64,000 nt of DNA from Larus michahellis (lineage: Eukaryota; Chordata; Aves; Charadriiformes; Laridae). Under the pieces are notes generated by a model, which saw nothing but the letters and a program-made list of their open reading frames with translations, was not told the DNA's origin and made no database searches. This document shows, piece after piece, positions 26,489 to 40,521 of this stretch. How positions within the stretch are numbered: the stretch's first letter is position 1; each line of letters begins with the position of its first letter. The translations under genes and the position numbers were made by a program. The stretch lies in assembly GCF_964199755.1 (NCBI RefSeq), contig NC_133899.1, forward strand, positions 28,127,446 to 28,191,445, in the 5' to 3' direction.

Positions 26489-29400
26489 TGAATTCCCTGT
26501 GCAGAAGCTCAAGAACTGAACTAAATTCTCAACTTGGAAGACCTTCCTCCAGCTGGGGTGAGAGCTACTAGCACAAAAACTTCTGTTCATGCTTTTGTGT
26601 ATGTCTTTTGTAGGATATTGCGGTGCTCACTGCGCTGTCTGCCATGCAAGCACCTTCCAAGTACCACAGTGATTTGAGTGCTTTGATTTTTGTGTTGAGT
26701 TCCTCCTCACACAGCCAGGAGATAAGATCAGCCTTGATTCCAGACGTGTTTTCTGAGTGCTGCTTTTGACCCAGGCAGTTTTTGTTTCGAAAGCTCTCGC
26801 TAACTGGCTGGGCTGGGGGCTGCTCGCATATCCCTATCGATCTGCTCTCATGTCCAGCTGAGTTCATTTTGCTGCTCTGGCTATTTCATTGATCCCCTCA
26901 TTAATCTGCCTCCAGACTCCTCTTTCAGACATTTTGCAGATTCTCGGCAGCTTTGCCTGGAGCAGGAAAGTATTTTTCTTCTTTCTGCTGAGTTTACACG
27001 AGGTGAATTTAGAGAGCTGCCAACGCCTGTGAACTTCCCAGGCTGCAGCAGAGGCGTTGCTACCTGTAAGTTAAAACCCAAGGCTGAATTGGTTTTCTCT
27101 TGTTTTGCTAATTGGCGAATGGTTGCTATTTATTGCTTTTGTGCTGGTCCTTGATTTCTAGGTCTCTCTGTCATATTATGCTGTTCAGATGGAAAACGGA
27201 AATATCATGCTTTTCTTGGAATACACCAACAACTCGGGAAGGGGGTGAGTGTAACTGAACAGACTTCCCACCTTCAGGAGCAGGGAAACTGCTGAACTGT
27301 CGCCTGCCTTGTGTTGAGCAGTGAGCTGCTGCTCATATTTGTTGTGTTTATTTCTCCAAAGAGAGCCGGCAAAGAAAGACTTTTGCCTCCATCATGCTGT
27401 AGATCCAGGCGCTTTATGCCTTCGCAGGGAGTCGCTTGAACAGGGTTGTCCTTGCCTTGTCCTCGCTTTTGAACAATGAAACCCCTGCTCCTCCAAAATA
27501 AATGGTTTTAAGTAGTTATGAGGCTATAAAAAAATAAAAGAAAAATGCTGTGAGAAATTTTTCAGAACCACTGATGATGCATCTGTGACCAGTGATGGAA
27601 AAATGCACTCCGGTTGCTCTTCTGAAGCTTTCACCAGTGCTTAACTTCTGGCAAAGCCTACCTTCAATCAGGCCGGTGGCAGTAGCAGTGCAGCCATACT
27701 TGCATGGACGTCCCTGAACTCCTCCAGAGCCTTTGCAGAATGGGGACAAACAATTTCCGTTATTTTTCTTCGTAACTCTTCAGTTTGCTCTTGGTAATCA
27801 TGGGCTGGCAAGAGAAAGAGAAACCATTGGGTGCACATGCAGAGGTGACGGCGCAATTGATCATGTACCTGTGCCTCTTGCTAAATCGAGCCTTTTGAAG
27901 CCATCATTGAGTGGAAGTCAACATGCAGCAGATCCTTTGCAGGAGGGAAGGTGGGGGCTGCATGGCTGTGGCAGGGGCACAGTGGTGTTTTGGGGTGGGT
28001 GAAGGCAAGAAAGGTGGAGCTGAGCTGCCTCTTTTGGCATTTTCCCCAGGCTCAGCTGCCCGGAGTTCATCAGGAGAGCACCAGGGAAACTAACGCCTTT
28101 CTTGCCCTCTTGATTCCTCCCTGTGCTTTAAAGCAAAGGGCTTTTTCCCCACGGCGCAGCTGTAAAAAGTGTAGTTTAACAGCAGCCTCTTTATAAATTT
28201 TTATGCAGCCACATTCTAATTAAAAAAACAAAACTCATAATAAATTGCTTTCTAAGGGACCTACCCCAAGTGGGGATTGAGGGCATTTGCCATACAGCAG
28301 CGAAAACTTTTTAAAATGTTTGGTTTAGAGTGCAGCAATTTCAGCACATGGGAATGCACTATTCCAGCTCACGGGAAGTGGCTATTCCCCACTGGGGAGC
28401 CCTGAACAGTGCTTTGCTGAGAACAAAAAAAGTCTTAAACAAGTACAAAAATCCCCTTTAGCTCAAGGACTCAGTGGATGGTCATGCTGGGAAAGTGAAG
28501 CATCAGCAGGGAAAGCTGCTCCTTGATGCTCTGGTCAGATTTTTGCATTTTGGAGACCCGGCCATCCTGCAGGATTCATCCTATGCACTCAGTCCCCATC
28601 CTGGCAGATCCTAAAGACATTATGACACTTTCTCCTTGGAGACTCTCCAGGTTTCATATATCGTAAAACAAGCAAGAAATAGGATATCACTCCAGAAATA
28701 ACACCTGAAAAACTGTGTAAGGCTGGGATAAAAAAATCCCTATGTAAAGACAGGATCGCTTCTCAGATCTGGGAGCTAATGTGCATCCAGTGGTTTTCAC
28801 CCCTACAGTTACGAGAGCCAAAGATTTTCTCTCTTTTGTTAATGAGAGCTAGTGTGATGTGATCTGAGACTGGCAGGCAATGCTTCAGAGCTGTGCTAAA
28901 TACAGCAACTAACTACCGTGACATTTTTGATGGCACCAAGTGACTCGGGATGTTCTTTGTGGCCACCAGCTGGTGGGACCCGGTGACTATATGGTCCCAG
29001 GTCGGGACACGTTGTTAGGGCATGGTAGCACCTAAGCCACTTAGTTTTGAAGGGTTTTGTGAACGTCCTGGGCCCTTTACTCCAATGCTATCCCAGGTTT
29101 TAACATTTTAAAATATTGGGTTTGAGCATGGTGCAGTGTCTCTCTAAGCTTTTTCTTAGCTTCATTCAGCCGTCCACATCCATGGCAGAACTTCCCCATT
29201 CCCAGGACAGAGATGCTGGGCTCCAATTTGGCTGCTATTCATAAAGTAGCATCTAAACCCCAGTGCTCCAGGTCAGGCGTCTTCCCAGACCCTGCCCATT
29301 CCTAGATGGGTTGCTACATTTTTCTCTGTAAAATGCTTGTACCGAGATCCTGTGTCAGGGAGAGCAGGGCCTGCAAATGCCAGGGCTGTGGTGCCGCAGC

Positions 29401-32400
29401 AAAGACCCTGCTTCCAGCATGGAAGTCTTCCAAGGCAGTGGGAGCAATGTAAGACCTTAAACCTGACCTTGAAATGCCTTCCAATTCAGGGCAAGGGAGG
29501 GAGAAGTTTGAGGTGGAGTGTGGTGTGGGACCATGCCCTTGGATACCCATGTCTTAGGGAGTCTCAGGGCACCAACTATCTATAGATACACATATAAATG
29601 CTTACATACATATGTACGCGTGTGTTACATATTGCAATCAGTCTGTCTGCTGGCAGCTGCTGAAATGGGCAGTTCATCTACCCCCTAGGTGGGGGAAATG
29701 AGCCAGACTGCTGAGAAAAGAGAGGGATACTGAAGTCAACTAAGAAAATCAAGGGGGAAAAATAGACTGATCTGCTGCTGGAGATGTGGGGACACGAACT
29801 GTTCTTCTCTTTGTTTTTCTCCCATTTCACCACCTGCCTGTCTGCCTGGCCAAGCTCTTGCCCATTCTTGCTGCCAACTTGCTTTCCTGCAGCCTGATTC
29901 ACTTCTCCAGTGCCCAGGAACCTCCTGCAAAGCCTCTGCATGGCCATGGCAGAAGAGCGATGAGTTCGATGGTGCTGCTGGCAGCTGGCTGCCGATGAAG
30001 CAGTGCTGCCAGTGAGGGAGCCAGCCATGGAAGAAAAACAGTTGCAGATTTTCTTGAGCCCCAAAGCCCTCCCTCTCCTCCCTCCCACAACTGTTCACAT
30101 AAATCTCACCTCCCACTCACAAAGAGCGCCTGTCTCTTCTCACTGCCCCCTCCTGTGCACCCCCTGCCTGGAGACGGCAATCAACTGGGCTGCAGCTCTC
30201 GCTGTTTCAGGATGCAATATCGGACAGTCAGTTTTGATGCAATGGACTGAAGAAAGCCCGAAGAGCTGCAGAACTGAGCTGCAATGATGCAGCTGAAGTT
30301 GCCTGTAATAACTATAATAAAGCTGTGAGCCATCTGCAAGCCCCCCGCCCCGTCCCCAGCAGGGACTGCCTTTGACAAAGGGCCCCATCAGAGATGGGGT
30401 CCTCTGGGTAGGCTTGGGACCATGGAGAAACGTGCCGAAGCTCTTTAAAACTGCACCCTGCTTCCTGCATGGGTTAGAAACAAGTAGTTTGTTTTGTGGT
30501 TTGTTTTTTTTCTTGGGGGCTATTTCCCTGCCTTGCCTTTCTGCGTGACACAGCATTGCCTGCTCTCGGCAGCCAGACAAGGAGGGATATTGATGAGGGT
30601 GGGGGCTTGCAGCCAGCAGAGGAGCCACCACGCCTCTAGGGAGCTGATCCCAAAATGGGGCACGAAGATGCATCACCCCCCAGCCCAAGCTGTCAGCTCA
30701 GAGCCCCCTCACCAGGGGCTTAAACTAGATTTTTTATTCAAAACTTGTGTTTCCCTTGCAGTGGAAGCATTTTTATTTGGTTAGTTTTTAAAAAAAAAGA
30801 TAACAACTGTAAACTACCTTTTATTTTCTGGTCCCTCACCTACAAAAAGCTAGAGAAATCTCATTTTGAAAATGAAATTGTGGGGAAATTATGTGTCTAA
30901 GCAATACACACATGTTTTTAACGCTCTGTGAAGCACCTCAGGATACATAAGGTGTATCCTGAGCTATTTATAAGCAGAAGTCCTGTCCATGTTGTAAGTG
31001 GACCTTGTTGTAAGTGTAACCTTGAAGTTGCCCCAGCAGTTAAGGCCAGAGCCTGGGGAAAAACCTTCCCTTTTTTTAATCCTCATCCGTACTTGGAAGA
31101 AGGCAGCATTTCTCCTGCTGAGTTTGTTTTCAAATCAGGACCAGGTAGGGGGACAGATGAGTTACCGGGGTTCTCATCCTACCCTAGAATTATTAATTTT
31201 CTTTCATAACTATTCATTATCTTCCCTTTTTTTTAGGACACTTTCTCCCCAGTGCTAGTGGCACTGCATCATTAGGACTGTCCATAAAACCAATGCCACG
31301 TTTTTCTTTGGTCACCAAAATTTAATCTCAGTCTCAAACCATTAACAACCACCTGTGTGGGGGGGACACATGCTGCTCATTTTATTGTGGTGCAGAGGGA
31401 AATGCCTCATGTGTTACCGGGTTACATGGTTCCCCCATCAGATCTATTATTAAAGATACTCCAGCCACTGAGCTTATTAAGAAGTGTGTTCCTCAGCTCC
31501 TTCTCGCTTGGCCCTGCCTCTTTTAAAATGGAACCTTTTAATTTGAATGAATCTTTAATTCGATTCTGTCTCCTTTCATGCTGTCCATATAAAGAGCTAT
31601 TCCCCAGGTTCCTTAGGACAAGGAGTTATTTGATCAGGTTTAAATGTGGATGTGTAGCCGTGCTTGATCTAATTTTGTTGATGCAGCTGGAGGATTTTAT
31701 TGCCTGCTCGTAGTGGGGACGTGTAATCATAAAAGAGCGAGAGAGTGGGAAGTCCTGGGGTTTCTCCGTCTGCACTGCTCGTCTCCAATGGATTTAGCAC
31801 AGGGGGCAGTAAAGGGAAGGGCTCGCTACTGGGTTGGTTTCCTTTTTTTGTCTGGGGGATGCTTCATTTTCAGCTGTACATTTTTTTGTGCTAGAGCTCT
31901 CCATGCAACAGGATACTGTGAGGAAGGGGGAGCAGGAGGATAGGGTTTAGCAACAAAAATTAATCCATGGGGACTTTTTGAATGGCTGCTCTTAGGTCCT
32001 GATCCTATTTCTGTGAAGTAAACGGCCACAGGGCTTCAGCCTTTTGTCTCCAGAGGAATGAACCAGGTTGGGGAGTGGAGCCAAGCTGGAGTGTGGCAAG
32101 AGGCTCTGTATTTGTGGGCTTTTGGTTTTGATGACAGCTTTGGTATCCAGCTGGTGAGCATGTTGGGTAATCCACATGGCTGCGATGCCACTGCAATTAA
32201 ATGCACATGGCTGCAAGCCTGATCTGGGCAAAACATCAGCAGGGCCTGATGTGCTGCAGTGTGATGTGATAGGGACGAAATCCCTTTCCTGCCCAGACCA
32301 CAGCACCTTCCTGCAAACTCTTTCTTGTCCGACAGCAGAGATGGAAGAGGTGGTTATAGCTGATAAACGGGAAATCCTGCATGTTCTCTTCCTTCCCCTC

Positions 32401-34590
32401 ACAGGGCTCTCCTAGACCTTAACCACAACACCATGTTCATCAAACCAGTGTGCAGAAAAGCATCTGCCCTGCTTCTCATCACATCTGGACAAACAGCATA
32501 GCCTTGCTTTTCTCCCATGCCCCTGTGGACAGCAGTGGATGCCCTCCTGATTTACACCACTTCAGGTGAGATCTGGGCCCTGACCGTGCTTATCCCACGC
32601 ACTTTCATACCAAAATGACAAAAGTTATCTCGGCTCCAGGCTCCTGCCCCAGGGTGAGCTGGTGCCTCTGCAGTGTGCTCCAGTTCCCAAAATGCTGAAG
32701 ACTTTCCTTAAAATCTCCTCCACAGGATGTTTTCCCCAAGGAGCCCTTCGCCGGGTGTGTGTCCCTGGGGACAGGGCCAGCAGTGAGATGCCTGTAAACA
32801 GCCCCCAGGGAAACACTGGCACTGCCTTTAATAGTCTGACACAATTTCTCCATCCTAGGCAGCTGCCAGATGCCGCCCTCTCCCCTGCCAGGTGGTGCAA
32901 CAGGGTTTGCAGGAGCAACCCCTTTTCAGGGAACAGCGCAGCCTGGTTGTATCAGGTCTCTCTCCCCCGGGACGCTGACCCTTCACCCGCGGCGCGGGCA
33001 CAGCTGGGGTCCGGGGGTTGCCACAAGTCAGCTGTGCCACAGTTGCTCTGTCTGGGGGGCTCTGGCTTGTGGCAGAGCTGGTGTCACTTAGTCCATGTCA
33101 CTGCTTGCTGCTGCCGCAAGGCCTGTGCCACGTGAGCTCACATCTCCCATCAGCCAGAAAAGCTCCTGTGGAATACAGCTGTGCTGGGCTGTGGGTATGA
33201 GCTTCATGTTTCTGCCCTTTCAGGCACTAAACTGCCCCGAAAACTCCCTTTAGTTGGCATCAGAGCATGCTATGGGTGGGACAAAGCACCATAAGCAGCC
33301 TCAACCTAGTGGAGCTGGCCCAGGGGATGGACTTCCCAGAATATGGCTGTGACTACACCCCATGGGGATGCACCCAAAACCTGGGATCTAGAAAAGCTCC
33401 CGAGTGCTCCCTGCTCCATGCTCCTCGAGGAGAGCTGTGACCAAGCTGCGGGGCTTTGCCTTCAATTCCCCCAGCTCCCCAGGGGCAGCATTGGGGTGCA
33501 GGCAAGTCCCAGCTGCCTGAGCGCCCCCCTTGCCAGGTCTAGCAGCATTTGCACCTCACTTGGGAGAGCGCAGCAGGATTGCTCCCAAGGGACACGGACC
33601 ATGCCACTTTGGGAGACTTAAACTAGCCCTAAACCCCAGGCCTGTCTTTCTGCATGAATCTTGTGAAAACCCTCATCTGCTGAAGAGCTTATTTCCCATC
33701 CAGGGTGGGTGGACAGCACAGTGGAAAAAAATACAGCTTTTGTGCTGCTAGATCCAAATCGCCATCTGTATTTAAGAGCTCAGCTACTATAAACGTGGGC
33801 GGTGAAACCTGGTTAACCCATGCTTGGGGTCTCTGGCAGCCCAAATGTGCACGTGGTTGTGCCGTTCTGGCTCTGGGGGTGGGAAGATGGAGGTGCTCTG
33901 AACTCCTTTATTTTTAGGTGCCATCAATACAGATAAAACCAGACTTTGCAGCTGATTTAGATGCAATTTGACCAGCAACACCATTCCCAGCCTGATTTCA
34001 TACCTTCTCTCCTCTCCCCCTCTACTTCCCCCTTCAAATGTTTTATGGATTATGCAACTCCTGCCAAATGATTTGAGTTTGAAACCATACTATATTTTGG
34101 CCCGTAAAGATGTTGAATGAATGATTTAAAACTCTGAGTCATTAAAACTGTCCAGGAGAACATAAAGAATGTTATTTACTGTGCTTCCTAGCTCAGCTAA
34201 AATCCAGCTTTTTCTTCTCCTGCTTTCTGTACTTTTAAAAACAGCAGCCAAAATTGTCTGGAAAGCATTCCTTGCTAGTGACAAACTGGATCAGTAAGTG
34301 GAAATGTCAGTTTTTAAGAATCTCCACCACTGCTTTGAAGTAACTTCATGTTTTAGATTGAGTGCTCTATTTGTCTTCTAGGCTATCTCTTAAAAAAAGG
34401 AAATTTAGTGGCTTCAGCTAGCATTTAAAAAAAAAAAGAAAAGCTGCCAAATCCTGATCTTTTGATGATAGTCTCTTCAGAAGGCAGCCTAGGTGGGCTG
34501 GCTCCTGGGCCCCCACTCTGGCTGGGCAGCACTGCTGAGCTGAAAGCAGTTGCTCCCCATTCCTGTGATGCCGGAGAGGTCAGAATAGGA

Positions 34591-34614
34591 CCCACCCCCC
34601 ACCCCCCCCGCCCC
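34591..34614 (-). repeat. C-run cluster, minus-strand G-quadruplex motif
   Basis: CCCACCCCCCACCCCCCCC followed by GCCCC gives four C runs of 3, 6, 8 and 4 separated by single bases. On the minus strand this fits the G3+N1-7 quadruplex pattern with one-base loops, usually a stable form. It sits in otherwise AT-rich sequence. Confidence 0.7.
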
Positions 34615-35044
34615 TTTAATTTCTGTTTGTGTTGCTGAGCTTAGCCTTGGAAATGGAAATCTGACTTGAAAAGAAACTACTTGCGATTAGAGGCTGTGAA
34701 AAAAAATAATCTAATGAGTTGCTGCTTTTAATTCCACATCTGAAAGGCAATCTATTACTGTCTTTTATCACTTCTGTCTCCTATTAGAGAAACAATCTCA
34801 TGCTGGGACTCAACACCCAGGCAGTTAATATACATTATAATTATTGCCTAATGTATGAGTAGCCTAGTGAGCCCAAGTTCTCTGTTCATTTTTACTCGGC
34901 TCCTGGAAAGCCCATGCAGTATGTAAACAGGGCTGGAGTAAGGATCTCATGAGACTGATGGAAATTTTATTTTAAATTATTTATTTTTTGCATTGCACTA
35001 TTGCGTCACAGGCTCTTCTTGAGAAAAATTGCAGAATACTCACG

Positions 35045-35105
35045 TAGGAAGACACGATTCCTGCCCCAGAGAGGTTACAGAGAGACAGGCCGAGGAGGGA
35101 AAGGG
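35045..35105 (-). repeat. Possible ancient LINE/SINE tail, reverse orientation
   Basis: GACACGATTCCTGCCCCAGA, then GAGGTTACAG and a GAGGAGGGAAAGG stretch, resembles the reverse complement of an old amniote retroposon tail (TGTAAGCTCNTNGGGGCAGG type). The match is from memory and short. Confidence 0.4.
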
Positions 35106-38100
35106 AGGGGAGATGGTACTGAGGACATTGCCGGCTGTGAGTTCGGGAGGTCTGGGTTTATGGTGAACTTCCCAGTGCTGTCAGAACACAGAAAGAAAAA
35201 AAAAAATTGATGAGATTTTAAAAAGGAAAACATTCCCCAAATTTAATTTCAACATAAACAAAAATATTTTTTTGTCCTTGGTTTATCAATCTGTGCTCAT
35301 TTTCAGGTTATTTAGTTTTAAAGCAAAAAGGCTAGTACTTTCAAAGCAACGTGCTCTACATGCAGACTGCCAAAGCGAAACCTTCCTCCCTATGCTCCCA
35401 GAGGGGTTTGATTTCACCTTGAGGCCCCCAGCTGCAGTCTTGCTGTCGAAAGGCACTGAGGACCAGCACGGAGTTGCCACTCAGTGCCCCGGATGATGAG
35501 CGACACAAGCATTAAGCCCCAACCCCTCTGTGACCTGGCACATGGGTTTTCAGACAAGCCAGGAGCTCACAGCAGTTTGTGAAAATCCTTTATTCCTCAC
35601 CACATGTTGGGGACAGCTTGATGCAATGGCATATTGTTGGTGCAGCAATGAGCAGCGTCGCACAGGTTTATCCCTTGAGCCTTCATTTGAACGTTCTCTC
35701 AAGGCTATTTGCAAACTCCTGCTTCTCTCTTTTCGCCGTGGCAGCTTCCCTGAAGTCCATCCACACCCAAGGATGGTGTAAACTTCAGACCTGATTGATA
35801 AACCACCCTATGAATCCCCATTGCTGGGGGACTGAGGTCTGGGCTGTTCTTTCCACCCCATGGAGAGCTCAGGTCACCTGTGCCAGGAGCATATGTTGGT
35901 TGCAACACCTGGAGCAGCCCAAACCCACAGGATAACTTAATTGCCTCTTCCTAAAATTGCTCTTAGTGTACAGTTGATTCTTTACAAGCCTTAACACTCA
36001 TGGCCATGCAGACCCAAGGATAGAAGGGCATTAAAATTCCACTTGATGTTCACCAGGCCTGACTAATAAAATAATGTCCAATAAGGACATCAATTAGCCA
36101 CCGATTTGCTAATGCTTCGCGAGGCTAATGACAGCTGGAGCAAGGAATTTGAAACCTGAGTCATTTCTCCTGCCTGCACCGGGGTGCCAGGGATAAAAAG
36201 TTAGTCATGTGTACCAAATGCAGCGTGAGCTCCTCTGTTATTTATGCATGTCAAACAGACAAGGAGCATTTCAATGCCTGCAGTCACTCTATGGTAATTT
36301 GTATTATATAAACAGATATAATCTGGTCATTAATACACATAATTCTGAGTGAGCTGACAGTAATGAATCTGGAGTATATTATTCCATTGACTTGTTCCCT
36401 TGCTAAATAACAACCTGTATTAATAGGAACTGATATACTGTAGCCAGCAGCACTCAGGAGCATGGTGGGGTTCATGGTGGACACAAGGTACGTAGCTCTG
36501 CTCTTTCCTTTTTGTCCTAAAGTTTTCAGCCAGGCCCTAGCTATACACTGATGGGATTTAGACTCCTCTTTCATCAGGCTGGGTCTCTTCTGTTTACCAG
36601 CTCAGGACTGCTCACGTTGCATCAATTGCTGCTTGGCATTACATGCCCCACATCTCTGGCTCTGGTAAGATGGGTTGGTCTCATCATCTTTCCTGTTCCT
36701 TCCCACGTCTCGGGAGAATGCTTTCACTAATAGTTAATAACTGAGGGGTTTTTTTTTGTAGTGGTGTAACAGGCATTTTCTGGGAAAGTGAAGGTGGGTG
36801 TGTATGGACATTGTTCAGAGATTTGTCTTGCCATGGCTGTGCAAATACAGATCTGTGCCATTCTCTGTAGATTTGCTTCTTTCTTAAGACACTGGGAGTT
36901 GAAGATACCAACTGGTACATGCTTCTGCATGTGTACCATGAGTGGGGCATCTCAGCTATTGACTGTTGAGCCAACAGTGACCCACGGGATACATTTACAC
37001 GGGCTGATTTCCCTGCAGCTGCAGTGGAAATGGGAACAGCTTTGTGGGTCGATAGGAGGATGGCCATCATCATCACACAGCAGTGCCATGAAGCATCAGT
37101 CCCCCATCCTGAAAAGAGGATCTGCCTACCCGCGTGGGAAGATGGTCGGCATGGGCTCAGTCAGGGAGGTGGAGAGCAGAGAGGCGCCTTGCCCTGGAAG
37201 CAAGCCCGGCCATGTGCTCATTGAGCTGCCCTGGGCTCACCCTTCCTCTGGATCTGTCTCCATCAGTAAAAATTTTCAGTGACTAACTCTGCCTTCCTGG
37301 CAACTCTGAGGATGTTTTGGGAGCTCTCTGGAGGGCTGCAGCTCTTCTAAATAGCAGGGAAGAGGATGAGGATTATTTATATGGAGTTTCTAAACCAGCT
37401 TTGCAGTAAACAATCTCTGTTAACAAACCCAGATGAAGTAGGTTTGGGAGTGTCCAGCTGGAAAGGCAAACACTTGATCCCACAGTGATTCCCGAGCTCG
37501 GGAGCTGTATGGGAGTGTCAGCAAGATCCTGTCCCACCCAATGCCCTGGTCTTTCTTGCTGCTCCAAGGGCAATGTCCAGCAACAACAACACAGACTCCT
37601 CATGAGATTTAATCTCCGGGATTCAGGAGGCAAATACCACTGCTCTTTATGAGGACAGGAAAGATCTGTTTGTCAATGGTACAACTGTCTCATATCTACC
37701 AGTGGAGATGTGGGAGAGATTTACCGTAAGGCTACTCCCAATGTTTTAGGTGTTGCATTGCCCATTCTTACCTAACATAGTTTTTTGGCCATGCCTCCAC
37801 ACAAAATACTCCCTTGCTCGTATGTCAACAAAACAGCAGCAGGAAATTTCAAGGTAAAAGCCCAGCATAGAGAGTTCTGCCTAGTTGCAAGTTGTACAAA
37901 CCTGTTTATTTAAAAATACTTAGCCTCTGCCTAATGATCACCCTAGCTAGCACTGGAGTGAAAAGTATGTCATCAGCCCCATATGATGTAACCTTACCAT
38001 CTGGCTGTTTTCAAAGGACACGCACCAAAAATGTTGCTTTTACAGGCTTTCTTTTTCTGCAGGGTTATTGCCCCCCACAAGGAAAACAAGAAGTTTCCCT

Positions 38101-40521
38101 GTACTTTAAAAAAAAAACTGCTGCAATTGCCCTAATTCTCTTGGCTGTCTCCTGCTTCTTGTGCCCTTCTGTTTCCCATATGGATCGTCTATAGATCCTA
38201 CCTTCTGATTTGTATTCACTGCCTTCAGCTTCCCTGTTCCCCATTTGTTTCATAAAGGATATTTGTATTCTCCTCTTGGTGAAGAATGAGCTGTTGTTTT
38301 AACCACTGTAATAGTCTCTCAGTTGTTGGATTGTGTCTTTTGGTCAGGATAGAGAAATGTTCTTCAATATTGCCCAATTATCATTCTTGGGGTTTTTAGT
38401 TGTGGTTTTTTTTTTTGGTGTGGTTTTTTTTTTTCTGCTAAAATTCTTTCTCTGAACTGATTTAGCTCATGATTATTTTCAGGTTTGTAACAGCAGCCTG
38501 TTAGAGCAGCAAGGCTCTGTCTTACTGGGTTTGATTTTATCCTGTCTGCACATAACAAACGTTTTCAAGTGGCAATCGCTTCCTACCTAAGCTACTGTGC
38601 AATTTTAGTCCTGTGATCAAATTCTCTGTACCTGCCAAGAAATAAGGTCTAATACACAATTCTCCCCTGTTGGATGTGTGAGTTCTTTTGAGGTAGGAAA
38701 TAATCACCATCATCTTTACAAATACGGAGGCTGTTTCAGCGCTGGAGGCAGCTTTCCTGCAGAATTCACTCCATTTGAAGTTTTCCCATGACAATCTGGC
38801 CCTTTTCCTCTCCTTGCCTTTGGCAGCTGCTCAGGGAGACGTTCAGATGGTTTGTGGGTTTGATTTTGTGCTCTACTACAGATACTGGTTGGTCTCTTTT
38901 ATGCTTTCTATTTTAGATGATTGAGCCATCAATTTTCAGATTCATTTACTATGGAGTCCAGTGACCCATGATCTTATTGCTAACAGTTCTCCTTCTTGTC
39001 CCCACTTCAGCCTTCCTAATGCTCCAATCAGCTTCCCACCGGGTTTCCATCTAGGCCAAATTTTTGCCTATACAACAGTGATTCCTGTTTATTAGTCAGG
39101 ACCTACCTTTGGTGGATAGGTGATGAAAGAATTTCTCTCCACTTCCTTCTTTGCTTTGATTAATTTTGTTCTCAGCACCTTCATTATGTGCTAAATGAGT
39201 TTCCATTTGTTCCCTCTTTGCACCTTTCCCTTTTGTTGTTAGTCTAACACCTCCCTGCCTAAGGCAGCCTGTCTTTGCCTCAGAAAATTGCTTTCCAATT
39301 TGGGAAGGAAGCTACCAAAATCCTCTAAAGCCTCTCATGAAGAGGCGAGATAAGTGCTTTGCAAATGACACCCATCTTGCCACTATCATGGTCAGCTTTC
39401 CCATGAACACCTTCTGTTTTTCTTCATCTACAAGAGAGGAGGGATCTCTGAAACTCCTTTGGGCACCTTTTCAGCATCCTTTCAAGTGATGTGGCCTAGA
39501 AAAGAAGAGAGGGGCTGTGATTTAGACACATCTGTGCCAGTATTGAGCTGCAGCTGGGCTCCTGACTTCCCATCTCAGTGGAGTACCTGCTGGAGCCATT
39601 ACAAGGTAGCTATGGCTTTCCTTTGGAATAGATCCAACCCCTTCGAAAGCTGTTTTGGCTTGTTCAAATAGCAGAAAACTAACCTGAGGGGAAAAAAAGA
39701 AAAAGATTGTGCTTTGCTGGGCTAGGAAGAGGATGAGACTCTGCGGTCAGGAGAGGGAGAGAGGAAAAAGAGGAATGATGTTCCTTCTGTAACTTGGTCA
39801 CTGCAGAAAGCCCAACTCCAGTCCTCTCAGTGACTAGCCTTCTTGCAGGATCCAGTCATCTTCCTGGGACTGCCTCTATGGAGGCAGGCTGGATTTACTT
39901 AATTTTGATTTATAATTTAAATGCAATTAATTCACTGTATTTGTGATGTCTCCTCTGTAGTAGCTGTGCCCTGTGCACAGGGTGTGAGTCCTGCCAGCCC
40001 CTCCATTGCTCTTCATCGCCTGCAAGCGCAAGGAGAGATTTTGTTGTTTGCACACTAAGATCTTAAAGACAGCAGGGAACTCCTCATGACACTGAGTTTC
40101 TCGTTGTCTTTTTTTTTTCTCTGGAAAGTCATCTCCTCTCTTCTGGACAGAAATGATAACATGGGGTAATCCTAACTGATCACGCAGTTGCTTTTGACTG
40201 CCATTCAGAAAAATGCTTCCTCTCCCTCCCAGACCACAAGCATCTGTAAGTATCCTACTCATCAACAAACACTCCAGCAGATGTAAAGCATCCCTTGGAA
40301 ACCATGGTGAGAGCTGCACACATGCTTAGGTGCTCCACTGAACTGGGGCCTCTCTAAACAAGAAGAGACCATTAGTTTTGGCTCATTAGCTTAACTGAGA
40401 TGACTATTAAATCCCACTCCTCCCACCACTTTCTGTAAAATAAACTTAGAAATGAGCCATCTTTGCAGCTGTGACTGTTAATATATGCATTAGACATGTC
40501 AGCTCTGCCTTTTTGTTTCAT

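Larger units (their letters stand above)
26489..40521. other. Intergenic stretch, no gene seen
   Basis: Fourteen kilobases of mostly unique sequence. The longer open frames (30140-30688 minus, 182 codons; 36788-37282 plus, 164 codons; 32662-33135 plus, 157 codons) show no family resemblance and overlap open frames on the opposite strand. AT-rich, low-CpG tracts at about 31440-31700, 34060-34240, 34690-34920 and 36030-36460 are rich in TAAT words and could be conserved non-coding elements. A C-run cluster and an ancient repeat remnant are listed separately. Confidence 0.55.

Noticed and set aside
30140..30688. 182-codon minus-strand open frame
   Set aside because: No family resemblance. It overlaps plus-strand frames of similar length in a moderately GC-rich stretch.
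36788..37282. 164-codon plus-strand open frame
   Set aside because: Its composition is not protein-like, and a 130-codon frame is open on the other strand over part of it (36684-37076).
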